Positions 1 through 11,083 of a DNA stretch of 64,000 nt are shown in pieces. The translations under genes and the position numbers were made by a program. The notes beneath the pieces are model-generated. The model was not told where the DNA came from, made no database searches, and worked only from the letters and a program-made list of their open reading frames with translations. Position 1 is the first letter of the stretch. Every line of letters begins with the position of its first letter. Source of the stretch: Bolinopsis microptera (lineage: Eukaryota > Ctenophora > Tentaculata > Lobata > Bolinopsidae); the NCBI RefSeq assembly GCF_026151205.1, contig NC_087072.1:10020169-10084168 (forward strand). The letters run 5' to 3'.

Positions 1-2016
1 AGAAGTAAACCCAAAGAACCCTAACGATAAAAAACGGATTTATGTCGAGTTACTCAGCCGTAGATTTTTATCATGGCCCTAGAATATCATTCCAAATTTG
101 ATTTCTAAAAAGATTTGTTTTTTTACTAGTAGTGCAATTGATCCTCAAAATCGACTATTCAACCCGGCCAACTTCTCACAACAGGGCATAGATTACATTT
201 AGAGCTAGAAATAATGAGCTAACGTCCCCGATAAGAAAACCAATAGAATAATGAAACAGTCTCAGTGCGCAGTTCACTGTTGCAAGTAGTTCTGCTAATC
301 GAAGTAACTCTAATTATTGATATAATAAAATACTCGCTCAATGTTTTAAACATTTTATTCGAATAAAATTAATATCTTAATGGATAAACTTCACGTGATA
401 TACAAACTTATCATCTAGCTAGAACAGGACATAACGGATTTTTCACCGGGAAACTAATTAAGACTAATTAATAAAGTATACAAAATATTTATCTGATTTT
501 CAGCACGTCAAATGATGGTTTATTAAAACTACGGAACTATAATTTCATCTCAGCCCGATAGTTTTACTGCCTGTTAATATGTGAAGATGAATCAAGAATC
601 CCATTCATGAAGCTCCGCTGTGGAAGGGATTTATCTTATGCTCCCACCCTTCCATCGCATTGCGTCCTAATATATATATTGCCATTAATATTATGTATTT
701 AAATAAGTATTAAATAAGTAGGGTAAATAACCATAAACATATAAGTATTTTCAGATACTGTTTCAAAAAGGGATCAAAGTTCAGAGACAACACTAACCCA
801 GCTGGCAATGATATAAACCCTTAAATAGTACCCTCATAGCGCTGCGTATGCAGGTAGCAGTAGGTCCCAAAATATTCATTGAGAAAGCTCGAAGATAACG
901 GAGATTGGATCACGTACTAACCAGATAATATCCCGAAATTCACTGGAAATATCAGACTAAAATTTCATTGTAATGCCGAAAGAGGCCATGCCTGTTTGCT
1001 CATGGGTCAAGCAACTGCGTTCTCGGTATGTGCGTGGATCAGGTAACTTGGCCGGTAACCCCGTTCACCATCTGTGCCTGGATTAAACAACTCAGCCCAG
1101 CTCATGAGCTCATCGTAAGTGAGCCATGCTAAAATTTGTATTATATAATATAATTTATATAGTTCCTCTCCATCAGTTTGGAATGGACTTTTGTTGTCAC
1201 TAATTTATTGATAATCGTTCTTCTTAATACATTACATTTGATTTCCGAGAAAAAACGTCTCCTCTACTATATCTCAATGAGTGAGGAAGCTACGTTCACC
1301 TTTAAGGCTTACGCCTAGTGGAGCTCCCGTAGATGCATCTAGTGATTACTCTTTCATTTCATCTTTATGTCAGACTCTACTAATCAACTTGGAGGCTGGA
1401 GTTATGTTCTTATATGAAATGTTTTGGGGCTCTATACAGTTCTGTGAAGATCCCCATATCGACAGACAGGGTGGGAGAGAGAAAGTGGTGCATCTTTCAT
1501 CTTGTCAAAAGTGCTTATGATATTGACTGCTAATTAGTTTCTTAGGCTGCTGCCTCTTTTAATCTTAGCATTTCCTTAAATTTTACAGGATCACTTAAGA
1601 CAATAAAGAGGAAAGGTTCTGAACTAATATGGTGATGTATTATTAAAATCCAAGACTAGCAAACTGGGAGTTTGTAGAGTAGTGTATAGCGTACAATAAT
1701 GAACGACATAAGTACTGGATGACTGATTTTTCCTCAGCCATCGTAACTTCGTCCCAAGGCACAATAATCTTTGTGCGACGTTGGAACCGTCCAAACTATT
1801 TAATTTCTTATTTATTATCACTTAAAGAAACTCCAACAACCCAACCTCTGAGAGTTACTTTCACTTCAACCTCAAGAACAGTGAGAGGAAGGGGACGAGG
1901 AAGAAATACACCCCAACCCAAATTAGGAATTCATCTTTTATTATCATATTATAACACTGGTTAAATAAGGTTTTAAGAATATGATAAAGTGTAAGTAAAA
2001 ACAAGTAAATTGTTAT
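1..2016. other. Gene-poor stretch left of NOP56
   Basis: I see no convincing coding exon on either strand. Short open frames at 1281-1520, 1624-1821 and 1719-1964 have no recognisable domain and no splice context. I looked on the minus strand for the missing C-terminal half of NOP56 (the conserved continuation of the Nop domain and the Lys-rich tail) and found no match. The stretch is AT-rich and otherwise unremarkable. Confidence 0.5.
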
Positions 2017-3999
2017 TTATAAAAAGATCTTTGCTCTGACCTGGTTGCCGATGAGGGCAGTAAGATTTGGAGCACATTGATTCATTTTCTCTCCGAGGTA
2101 AGTACTTAGTTTGGACCTGTACTCGTTAAGAGCTATGATACGAGTCGTGAAACTCTGGATGTTGATCAAATCTATTGGTGAGATGTCCATTCCTGAGATA
2201 TTTCAATGTTAGGACAAAATTTTATGTCAGACATCAAATTAGATTAGTTACGTAATGCAACGACCTGATCAGTTAAAATAGTAATTCCACGAACCCATGC
2301 TGATTTTGGCACTCTCTACTACGGCCCTTGCTTTAGCACTGTCCATAATAATATCCTCCAACTTTACCACACTCTCTTCCGACAATTCCTGGGTATCGCT
2401 AGCGTTAGAACATCAAACGTTACGTAACAAAAAGTCTTAGTTTAAATTACTTGTCACGATCACAGCTACGGGCGGTAATAAACATTTGTTCTAAAAAGTA
2501 TCGTTCTACACATTCAAAGCTCTCCAAAAGCGAACTTTCGACTGAAGAGAGGTTTCAATTGCTGAGTGCTTACCTTGCGGGACTTGATGAGACTGACTAC
2601 TTTAGCGTACATGACGTTATCAGGAACTATCTTTATGAGTTCTGGATAATGGTAGGAATACCATTCTCTGAAGTATGTTAATTATGTTAATTATGTTATT
2701 TATACAGTTAAGTGTACAGTCTAGTGGTCATGTTGTTGGATCAAGATTTGAATTGCTTAACATGAAATTTATTGAAATTGCTAAGAATCCTTAAATTGGA
2801 TAGATTTAAGGAAATTCTCTTCACATTCAAAGCGCAGCTCCAAAAAATCGTTTGAGTTAGAGCACACAATTTTATGGATATGCTCTCGTATGTTGTAACC
2901 TAATTCCAGATTAGTATATTATGAGAAGAAACCAACCTAAGCCTCATGCTGAATGTATTGATGTCCTTGTCGATCTGGTCCAGTAGAGCAATACTCTGGA
3001 TGATCATGTTGTCTACTCTGTGTACGTTAAACTTGACCTTGCACCGACTGTAACTGTGACCGAGACCAAGCTGTGCTTTCTCACAGTTCTTGGCGGATAG
3101 ACCCTCCACAAACTTTGCGAAATGGAATCTGAAGACGGGGTTGTAAAAATTGAGATTTAAAAACATGGATGATTTTATTTGAAATTAGTCAGCAGCTAAA
3201 ACAGGACTTGAATAATAAATTATAGCACATTATTAGGGAACGACATTTTCATAGTTACTTATAGGTCAGAAAAATTGTATCGTATTTTGATCTTTAAAAG
3301 AGACTAAGTTTGTTGAACTAAATTAATACAACCCATCATGTAGGTGTACCTGATTCCACGCATGATTTCAGCTGTGACGCCCCCGAAGTCGCATTCAATA
3401 TCTAGGTCCTCAGTAATTGAACCTGCGATCCTGCTGTCGGTTACACCCAGCTTACCCGCCTTCTTGGGCAACATCGTCTCCAGAAAGTTCTTTAGGTCGT
3501 CGTGTACAACTCCTTAAGTTTTTAGAAGTTTCAGGTTTGTACTTAATTTGGATTGCGAAACAAAAGTTACATCAATTTGTCTTTTTGGTGGACATAGAAT
3601 ATCGAGACACCACAAATTCATCCAAAGTGACGTTAAATTAATTGAGTTTATACCTTCAGAAATGGAGTTGATATTTTCCAGGGCGTTTGCTCCAGATTTG
3701 AAAGGTAGGAAAGACTCTAGTTTTACTACTTTACCAAACTTTGCCAAATCCAATACTGCTGCTTGAACCTGAAAATTGAAAATAATAAAACTTACTGCGT
3801 TTCCTTATAACTTTTATCAACATTACGATATAAAGTGTGATCATTTATCATGATACTTCAACCAACCAGTCCTAGCGTACTTTTAAAGAAAGCTGCTGTA
3901 ATCTCAAACCTGGTCTAGTTGAGATCCAATGTCCTCCATGGCGATGTTTTTGAACAGTGCATATCCAGCTGCATGTTCGTAAAGAATGTATGCCGACAT
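2017..3999 (-). CDS. NOP56: NOP56, box C/D snoRNP core protein, N-terminal exons
   Basis: NOP56 is a core protein of nucleolar box C/D snoRNPs, which direct rRNA 2'-O-methylation. Exons on the minus strand are 3999-3910, 3768-3654, 3512-3350, 3128-2937, 2667-2574, 2388-2295 and 2192-2041. Every junction has GT/AG and matching phase. The start is ATG at 3999 (protein begins [16 protein letters not shown]). The translation contains the family hallmarks [71 protein letters not shown] and NLTALIGNQ. The reading stops in mid Nop domain. Either a weak donor (CAG/gtcaga) at 2041 leads to exons outside the window, or the frame reads through as VRAKIFL to a stop at 2019-2017, giving about 307 aa where the family is near 500 or more. 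The read-through residues still resemble the conserved VGARLI, which favours a genuine truncation. Upstream is eS12 on the same strand, 185 bp away. Confidence 0.93.
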
Positions 4000-4068
4000 C
4001 CTACACTATGTTTTAGATTAATAGGAACACTTATTGTACAATTTTTCTATTAAGATTGATAGTAACAG

Positions 4069-4074
4069 TTTATT
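4069..4074 (-). other. Polyadenylation signal of eS12
   Basis: TTTATT on the plus strand reads AATAAA on the minus strand, about 110 bp past the eS12 stop codon and 70 bp before the NOP56 start. Its position means the eS12 3' end and the NOP56 promoter/5' UTR share about 70 bp. Confidence 0.6.
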
Positions 4075-4184
4075 CGAATAACGGAGGCTGTAAACGGTAC
4101 AAATTAGGAATTAACTTGACAATCAGTAAAACACGGTCGTTAAATAAGATTAAAAAGTCTGAAGTTCAATGTGATCGGATCAAA

Positions 4185-4595
4185 TTAAGCCTCTGGGACG
4201 ACGGTACGCTTGAAGTGGTCGTTGATGATGTCAAGTGCTTGACTTTCTGTTCCAAAAGCGTGGATAACAGCACAACTGCATCGTACCACCTTCCTTGCCT
4301 GACCCTCCTTATCAATCTTACACAAACCAGTCCACTCTCCCAGTTTCTTGGCGTCATCTATTTTGATGAGGTTAATGCCATGTTCTCGGCAGAGGGCTTC
4401 CACCAATTTCAGGATATTCTTCTCATCGGTACTCTCAGCCAGAACACACAGGAGAGCTTCGCGTTTGTCGAGCCTCTTGACACTTTCTCGGAGACCTCTG
4501 GTTACACCGTCAACGATGATAGCGTTCTTAAGCGTCTCTCTGAGAGCTTCCATCAGACTCATAGGCCCATCTCCAACAGCAGGTACTGCAGCCAT
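4185..4595 (-). CDS. RPS12: 40S ribosomal protein eS12
   Basis: Small-subunit ribosomal protein of the beak region, of the L7Ae/eS12 fold. The 136-aa frame (ATG at 4595, stop at 4187-4185) matches eS12 length (about 132 aa) and carries the diagnostic segments [52 protein letters not shown] and [10 protein letters not shown]. The whole protein is in one exon. An unseen 5'-UTR exon upstream is possible, as is common for ribosomal protein genes. The C-terminus ([10 protein letters not shown]) is a few residues longer than the usual FKCKK-type end. The gene lies head-to-tail with NOP56, so both translation factors sit on one strand with only 185 bp between stop and next start. Confidence 0.97.
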   Translation of the reverse strand: MAAVPAVGDGPMSLMEALRETLKNAIIVDGVTRGLRESVKRLDKREALLCVLAESTDEKNILKLVEALCREHGINLIKIDDAKKLGEWTGLCKIDKEGQARKVVRCSCAVIHAFGTESQALDIINDHFKRTVVPEA

Positions 4596-4639
4596 TTCTC
4601 TACTGTTTTCCTTAATGGGACCTATGGGTGATGATTTTT

Positions 4640-7600
4640 AGGTCAACATCTATTATAACTACTAACCAGCATAACCGTGTTAGGCACAGCTATCAATGTT
4701 AAGAATAATATTCAACAAAGATTAAATCAAATAGAGATAAGTCAGATGTATTCATTCAATGATTGAATGTGCCAAACTAGTCAACAAACAAGAACATCCA
4801 ACACACACATAATGTGCTGTGATTAACAGCCGCGAAGTGCAAACAATCAGATGATCTATCAAACTTTCTGAAAAGTCGTGCACGGACGCTCGATTCTAGA
4901 TTCGCCTGTGACCATAACACATAGCGTACGTATGCATGTGCGCGGCGTCTTGGATCTTATCAATAATTTTTCAGGACTGCGAATACAAATTTTGATTTTA
5001 AATTATCTTAACGATGAAAAGAATATAACAACTATACTTAATTTCATATCATAAATAAAATTGACAAGCAATTTTTGATTGTAGGCAATATTATATTGTT
5101 TATTGTTCACTAAATGTTGATTAGATAAAGTTAAGAATGTAAACTTAACTTGACGAACGTTTTGTGTCCCTTTCTTTACATACACTAAACACTTTGATTG
5201 CCAATAATTTTAGACTGAGTAGTTTTAAGCACGTATTATTCATTACAAAATCATTCATTTGAAAGATCAATGCCAAACACTTGAATTTAAAATGTGCCGC
5301 GCACGCACACAACTTACTGGAATTCAATCACGATGAATAAAATTCTTAAAATCGAGCGTCGCGACGAATTCTAGCTAGTCTTCTAGAGCGATTCTCCGTG
5401 AGTCATCTGGAGCGATTCTCCGTAAGTCATCGTCTAATCTTTTAAAATAAACTGAATGCTCACATTTTACATTTCCGTAGTTTTTATATCACTCTGACAA
5501 ACAGCAGTACCTTGGGTGATCCAAAACCCATAGGCCATGTCTTCCTGAAGGAAACTAATTACCAGTGTGACTTATTTTTGTAAATTTTCATAGTTCTGGG
5601 GTTTAATTGGTTAATAGCTGATAGGTAAATTTTGGTCACGTGTCTAAATAAGTATGCCACCAGAATCCATATCCATTCACCCCTATGTAAAACTTTGTTA
5701 CATAGTTCCTAAGTGTTCGTATAGGGTTCAAAAGTGGCTCCGCTTCATTGAGGCCGTTGGTGTGGCCTGTGGGGTGTTATTGGAGGGCTTTATCATGTCA
5801 AGTTTTGCTACTGCATACATCTGATTCCAAATATCGGTAATTTTGAACAAGCATGTTAGTTATTATCGTGCTTTAAGATTGCTGTTGAGCACATAGATGC
5901 CACTGTTTGCCGTTTGGTAAGTCTCACTCCCTTTCTATTTGAGCTGTTTAGTTCACAGAAAAGCAGATATGGACTGCTTTAAAACTTTTATTTTGGAAAA
6001 AGTTTGTTTCAGTAACCATTGAGAACCAGTGGCCTTTTGTAACTGCATCTTCAACCTCAGTTTCATTTTGAAACGTCTAAGAGACTGGTATAGTAAATTA
6101 TTTTGTTACGTAAACATTTTTATTAATATTTTGAAGGGTAGTAATTGTTTAGATCTTAAATTTATACGAAACTATTAATGCTTTTAATAGCTTGTTGGCA
6201 GGGTAGAATTTGTTAGGTGTGTTTCTGAAAAAAAAATGTCTGTTGGAAATTAAAGTTTTTGATGATCTCTACTATTCATTGTTATTAAAATGCTCATTGT
6301 AGCCAGTTATTTTAAAAGATTTTCATCATCATCATGCCTTTTGCTATTCTGGCATCCTCAGGTCACATGACCAAACCATCTGAGTCTACCTGCTCGTACT
6401 TAAATATCAACAGGGGAGATATTGGCCTGTTTGAGTTTACCAGTGTAGATACATGATAGTTTCATTTAATTTTCTGGTAAAGAAAATATGGTCATTTGTT
6501 CGTACTCATTTACAAAATAACGAATGTAGAATAAATAAACTGTGGAGTTAACATACTCCATTCATTTCTAAATTTATTATTTCATAATGTATTATCATTA
6601 TCATCTTAATAAATGTTACTGGTTATGTTGGAATAGGATGTGTACTCAGCTCTGTAGTCTTTTAATTCCTTCAGAATACAATCTTTACTGATTTTATTGC
6701 TCCCATCTTTCTACCATAATTTTCAATAACATAACATGAACAGGTGTTTTGCCTTGTTAAAGAAAGTGGTTTAGTACCCAGTATCATGTTTTTCATCAAC
6801 AATAAGATGATTGGTCAGTTTGACAGTATGTCCACGAATCTCATGCTGACAGAACCGGTAGCGAGCCTGTTATATTATAATACGGTTTCTGTGATCATTT
6901 CCTATTGTATTTTTATATACGTGATACACTGACTAACAGTATGTTCCCCCAGGCCATGTTTCCTTTATGATGCTCTGTCATGGTTCAGCGCAGTGAATCA
7001 ACCTCTCTTTCCAACAGTATAAAGACAGTTTACAGTGTTGTAAGTAAAATAAATTCACAATTTATGTCCTTCAAATTGAGCACTCACCAGCCAAGAGCTG
7101 AATAGCTTTTCATTAAATATACAATATTTGTGCTACATTGGTTGTCCAGACAGTAGTATTTTCTCCCTATTAACAATTCTACTGTCTGTGGTAGAGTTCG
7201 TTTTTATAGATTCGGGAGAAAATTACCACAGATCTGTTGCCTCGTTTAGAAGTAAGGTGGGCGGCGGCTCACTAGGTCCACTGGGCACTGGGCCAATCGG
7301 TGAAAAAGGGTTCAGAAAAGTCAATATTGGCACTCGAGTCCTAGATCTTGTCGACAGTGCACTGGGTCTTTTGAGCTGCCGCCTGCCATCCTTCAGCTTC
7401 TGTCGAATAAAATTATCATAAATCCAAATTGAGGCAATCAGCCGACGTGCAGCTTTTATGGTTATCTATGATATTATGTATAACCTGTAATAAATATCAA
7501 AATTTAAATTTGTATTCCTTAAAATTTGTATTCCTTATACGGAATACTCCTTGGGCGTTTGGACATGTAATGTCTGTAAAGTGAAGTCATGTAATCAGTG

Positions 7601-7846
7601 CTCAAGCTCAGGCCATAGGGTTAGTGACTAAGTTACGGCCATATTAGCATAAAGATACTTAGGTCTAGAAAATTGCGTACTATAATGTATAATGCAAACC
7701 AAGGTCCAATCCTAATCCTTGCCATACTCTAAAAGTTTGTAAAACTGTCGGCCTAAGCATTGATTATATAATGATATTATTAAAAGGGAATTAGTTGAAC
7801 ATAAAATGGATCTTTTATTTGATATTTCATGATATTTTCCTTTCAG
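4640..7846. other. Intergenic DNA with probable unseen 5' exons of the DEAF1-like gene
   Basis: About 3.2 kb with no exon I can prove. It must contain the eS12 promoter (minus strand) and, since the SAND exon at 7847 opens inside the domain, it should contain upstream coding exons of the DEAF1-like gene unless these lie elsewhere. A weak candidate is a 39-nt in-frame segment near 5878-5916 bounded by AG and GTAAGT. The frame at 7128-7421 is Gly-rich but matches nothing I know. Confidence 0.4.
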
Positions 7847-9142
7847 AGTTGTGGTAACAAATCGGGCACGTTGCATCCTGATCGATTGGGAAGTGGAAGT
7901 AAAGGAAAGTGTATTCACTGTGACAGCTCTATCACAAAATGGTTCACTCCTAAAGAATTTGAGAAATTCGGTGGCCGTGAAACCTCAAAGGACTGGAAAA
8001 GAAGTGTAAAACTCGATGGAAAACCATTTTACTTTTTTCTGAATAGTGGCGAACTGAAAATTCATGCTTTCAACTGTTACTGTCAGATTTGTAGCGGACA
8101 AGATGGTGGGGAAAGTAGTGAAGGAACACCTGGACCTATCAAGTTTTTCTGTCCACCTAACAGGAAGAGACGGGCTGAGGATGAGCTTGCCATGCCATCA
8201 ATGGTATCTCGCAGTCAGTCTGCAAGTGCCACATGTTCAGGATATGAGACGGATCCCAATGATATGAGCCAGTTGTTGACTCTCATTAGCCAGTCTATTG
8301 ATAACGCTAACAAAAACGATGAAATCAAGAATAGTGATGAAGACGGTGAAATTCCGGAATGTTCAGGACTGGCGGTTGCTCCACAGCCGCAGATTTCACC
8401 AGAGATGGAAAATCCAGGAATCATGCTAAGTCCTAGTTCATCTGTTCCTAGTAACGCACATATTCACAAAGGCATCAAAATGACTATCGATCAGATTTCC
8501 CGGAAGACTAAAATTATAGAGGAAGGAATCTCAAGTTTAGCTGGTTTATTATCGGGCATGAAGTCTGAAATATCGTCTCTGAAACATTTGATGAATCAGT
8601 ATGAGAAAAGCACTGTTAGTCCAAGTCGTGCCTTTTCCAGCAACTTCAAAAGTGCAATAACAGACACTTTGGCTCAAGTCCTGAGCCAATCTGAACTTAA
8701 TAAATCAAGAAAACGTGAAGACACGGGTCACTGTGCAAACTGCAACAGACCAGCTCCTTTCAAGTGCGGGCGTTGCAACCTCGTCCGGTACTGTTCAGAG
8801 TTCTGTCAGCAGAGGGACTGGCCGATACACAACAAAATCTGTGGAGCAAAAATACCTGCCACTCCGGAGAGGATGAACCAGGATTCTTCTAGTGCTGATG
8901 AAGTCAAGGACCGCTCCTCTACTAATCAGGTTTTTATTCTGGAGGAGGAATGCATTGAGGAGATGGCAGAGACGCCGGCTACCAGTGCAAGTGATGATAG
9001 TGTGGCATCTAATGGTGTCAGCTCAAATGGACTAGACGTAAATCACGTAGAATCTAATCCTGTTGATTGTGAAACTGAAGTGGTCGAGATAAAAGTTGAA
9101 AATAATGACGAAGCATGTGATGACACAGTTGACAATGGATAA
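7847..9142 (+). CDS. DEAF1: DEAF1-like transcription factor, terminal exon (SAND + MYND)
   Basis: This exon opens after a TTTCAG acceptor at 7841-7846 in phase 0 and runs 431 codons to TAA at 9140-9142. It starts within a SAND domain: SGTLHPDRLGSGSKGKC, then the DNA-contact motif SKDWKRSVKLDGKP. A basic patch (NRKRR) follows, which may act as a nuclear localisation signal. The middle is Ser/Asn-rich with a possible short coiled coil (around 8480-8610). Near 8732-8850 is a MYND zinc finger with the complete C-x2-C, C-x2-C, C-x3-C, H-x3-C set (CANCNRPAPFKCGRC then YCSEFCQQRDWPIHNKIC). An acidic tail of about 95 residues follows the MYND, longer than in vertebrate DEAF1, where MYND is near the end. 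SAND plus C-terminal MYND is the DEAF1 architecture. The 5' exons were not found. A possible AATAAA is at 10116-10121. Confidence 0.92.
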   Translation, partial: SCGNKSGTLHPDRLGSGSKGKCIHCDSSITKWFTPKEFEKFGGRETSKDWKRSVKLDGKPFYFFLNSGELKIHAFNCYCQICSGQDGGESSEGTPGPIKFFCPPNRKRRAEDELAMPSMVSRSQSASATCSGYETDPNDMSQLLTLISQSIDNANKNDEIKNSDEDGEIPECSGLAVAPQPQISPEMENPGIMLSPSSSVPSNAHIHKGIKMTIDQISRKTKIIEEGISSLAGLLSGMKSEISSLKHLMNQYEKSTVSPSRAFSSNFKSAITDTLAQVLSQSELNKSRKREDTGHCANCNRPAPFKCGRCNLVRYCSEFCQQRDWPIHNKICGAKIPATPERMNQDSSSADEVKDRSSTNQVFILEEECIEEMAETPATSASDDSVASNGVSSNGLDVNHVESNPVDCETEVVEIKVENNDEACDDTVDNG

Positions 9143-11083
9143 CTCCAGTGTATTAGTGTTGAGTTTGTTTCGTGCTTCATATGAAGGCCCTGGCAAGGGC
9201 CCAACATTTCATCTTAAATTTGGCTTCCAGGCACCAGGTGAGCAATGATGTAGCCGGAAAAGGTTACACTCTATTCATTCCGAGTTAACGGTTACTCATA
9301 ACTCAAATTCATTTCAATTCTTGCTACATATCCTGAAATCAGTAATCCGTACTAAGAAAATTAAGCAGTATCCTGATAAATATTTCTGTTTTACCTTGAT
9401 ATCTTCATGCCTAGTAGAGGGGTCAAGAAACCTACGGGGTTTCTGTCAAATGTGGGGCTTTCTGTCAAGTGTCATCCGGCTACTTTGTTAGAATAGGCTC
9501 TTTCAGGTCTAAAAATCATAACGAAAATTTGAAGACACTTCTATTTGAAGACACTTCTAGCCAACTGAATATATCTTCAATTTTGTGTCTTAACAGAAAG
9601 TCTTGCTTAAAGGAAGAAGTGGGTGGTGGGGAGGGGGGGGGGGGAAGGGAGAAGAGAAATGTGAGGGAGGGGTTCTGCCCTCTAGAAAGGGACAGAACCG
9701 ATAACATTATGCAAATGATTGATGATCGTTTGAACCGAAACTTGCTATGATAAGTAAGTTCGCAGTTTGAGATCTATTATGAAATTTTATCACTATTTTG
9801 TCATTATTATATCGGCATATGTTATATATAATTGCAATTTATTAATGATTTTTGCTTATTTAATCAGGAGTTATCTAGTTATGATAATCAAAGTATTATT
9901 TATATTTTTATGTAAATTTTTGCTGATTTGTTGAACTTTTAAAATTCACCATGATTCATATATTTTTGGAAAGCCCAACTGTTGATTCCAGTATGATCTC
10001 TTCATGTTTTGGTTTATGTTCAAATGTTTGAGCACGAAATTTGACGTTATCTCGCATTGAAATAATTGAATTTAGCAGTCCTATGAGTTTAATCTCCTAT
10101 AATAGTTCACATAAAAATAAAGATTAAACATAAAATTATGATTTTTGAAGGTTAATTATCAAACTGCAAATCCGGCTCTTTTCCTCCGTTACAATACTCG
10201 TATTTTGGAGTAATTTAAAAAAACCAAGTTTGGGTGAAATGTCTAGATCAGCGTCAAACTCTGGAGCTGATTATGCTACTTACTTCTAGTTGTTATTTTT
10301 TTTTGAGCTGCAAAGTTTTATGGTTTATAATTATTATAAACTGTTTATCATCGAAAATTCACACGATATTTTATATACATTTTCATTGTGTAAGTAAGAG
10401 TTGAGACGTTGAAATTATACTCGGCCAATAAAATTAATATATGGTTTGATACACTCAGATTTCATTCCATTACTGATTCTATTGGGCTTTTTGGCAGAAT
10501 GGAACAATTTAGACATAAGGATTTGGATCCAGGATAAGATCGCAAAGATCAGTACAAGGACCAATACCTTGCAGGTCCCAATTGTTCGATTGTGCCGAAT
10601 ATCGGTTCTGTAAAAACTATAGATCATGAACTTTTCAAGACACTGGAAAGTCTTTCTGACATACGTCAAGCATTTCATTGTTTGATCATATAAATGGTGT
10701 GAGTGGTACCTTTGAGAAGATTTTGCATGGTTTTATTTGTGATCAGTAAAATTTGTGTGGAAATGATGTCGATGTATTATTAGTTATAATGTCGAACTGT
10801 TCTGACGTGTGATGTGTCTTGTTTGCACTATAAACGTTCGTGAATCTTTTGACTCAGTCGTGACTGTTACATGCAGAGATATTTATTATTGATTTATGCT
10901 TCAAATTTGTTTTTAATTGCTTCTACTGTGACCCAGTCACTTTGAATTTAAGCTATGATGCAAAACAATTATAAGCGTTTGGATAAATCGGATGAAAAGA
11001 ACCCTGAAACGATTGAAATTCTTTAAATACTTTACGAACTAACAATATACACCCAGTTTAATATTGACTCGTCTTGTTACCAG
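9143..11083. other. Intergenic DNA between DEAF1-like gene and KH-like gene
   Basis: AT-rich DNA with the DEAF1-like 3' UTR at its left. A purine-rich G-tract lies at about 9619-9670 (GGGTGGTGGGGAGGGGGG), and an AATAAA at 10116-10121. No exon is provable. The next gene's first coding exon must be here or further left, because the exon at 11084 opens in frame after an acceptor without an obvious start. A short frame from the ATG near 10957 ends after 24 codons without a splice donor. Confidence 0.4.

Noticed and set aside
2041-3999. Box C/D snoRNAs hosted in NOP56 introns, as in vertebrates
   Set aside because: I found no TGATGA box C paired with a CTGA box D within any of the introns on the coding strand.
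7128-7421. 97-codon frame with Gly-rich centre as an upstream DEAF1 exon
   Set aside because: No domain match and no donor in the right phase to the SAND exon at 7847.
10415-10678. 87-codon minus-strand frame
   Set aside because: No recognisable domain, no splice context, AT-rich composition like the surroundings.
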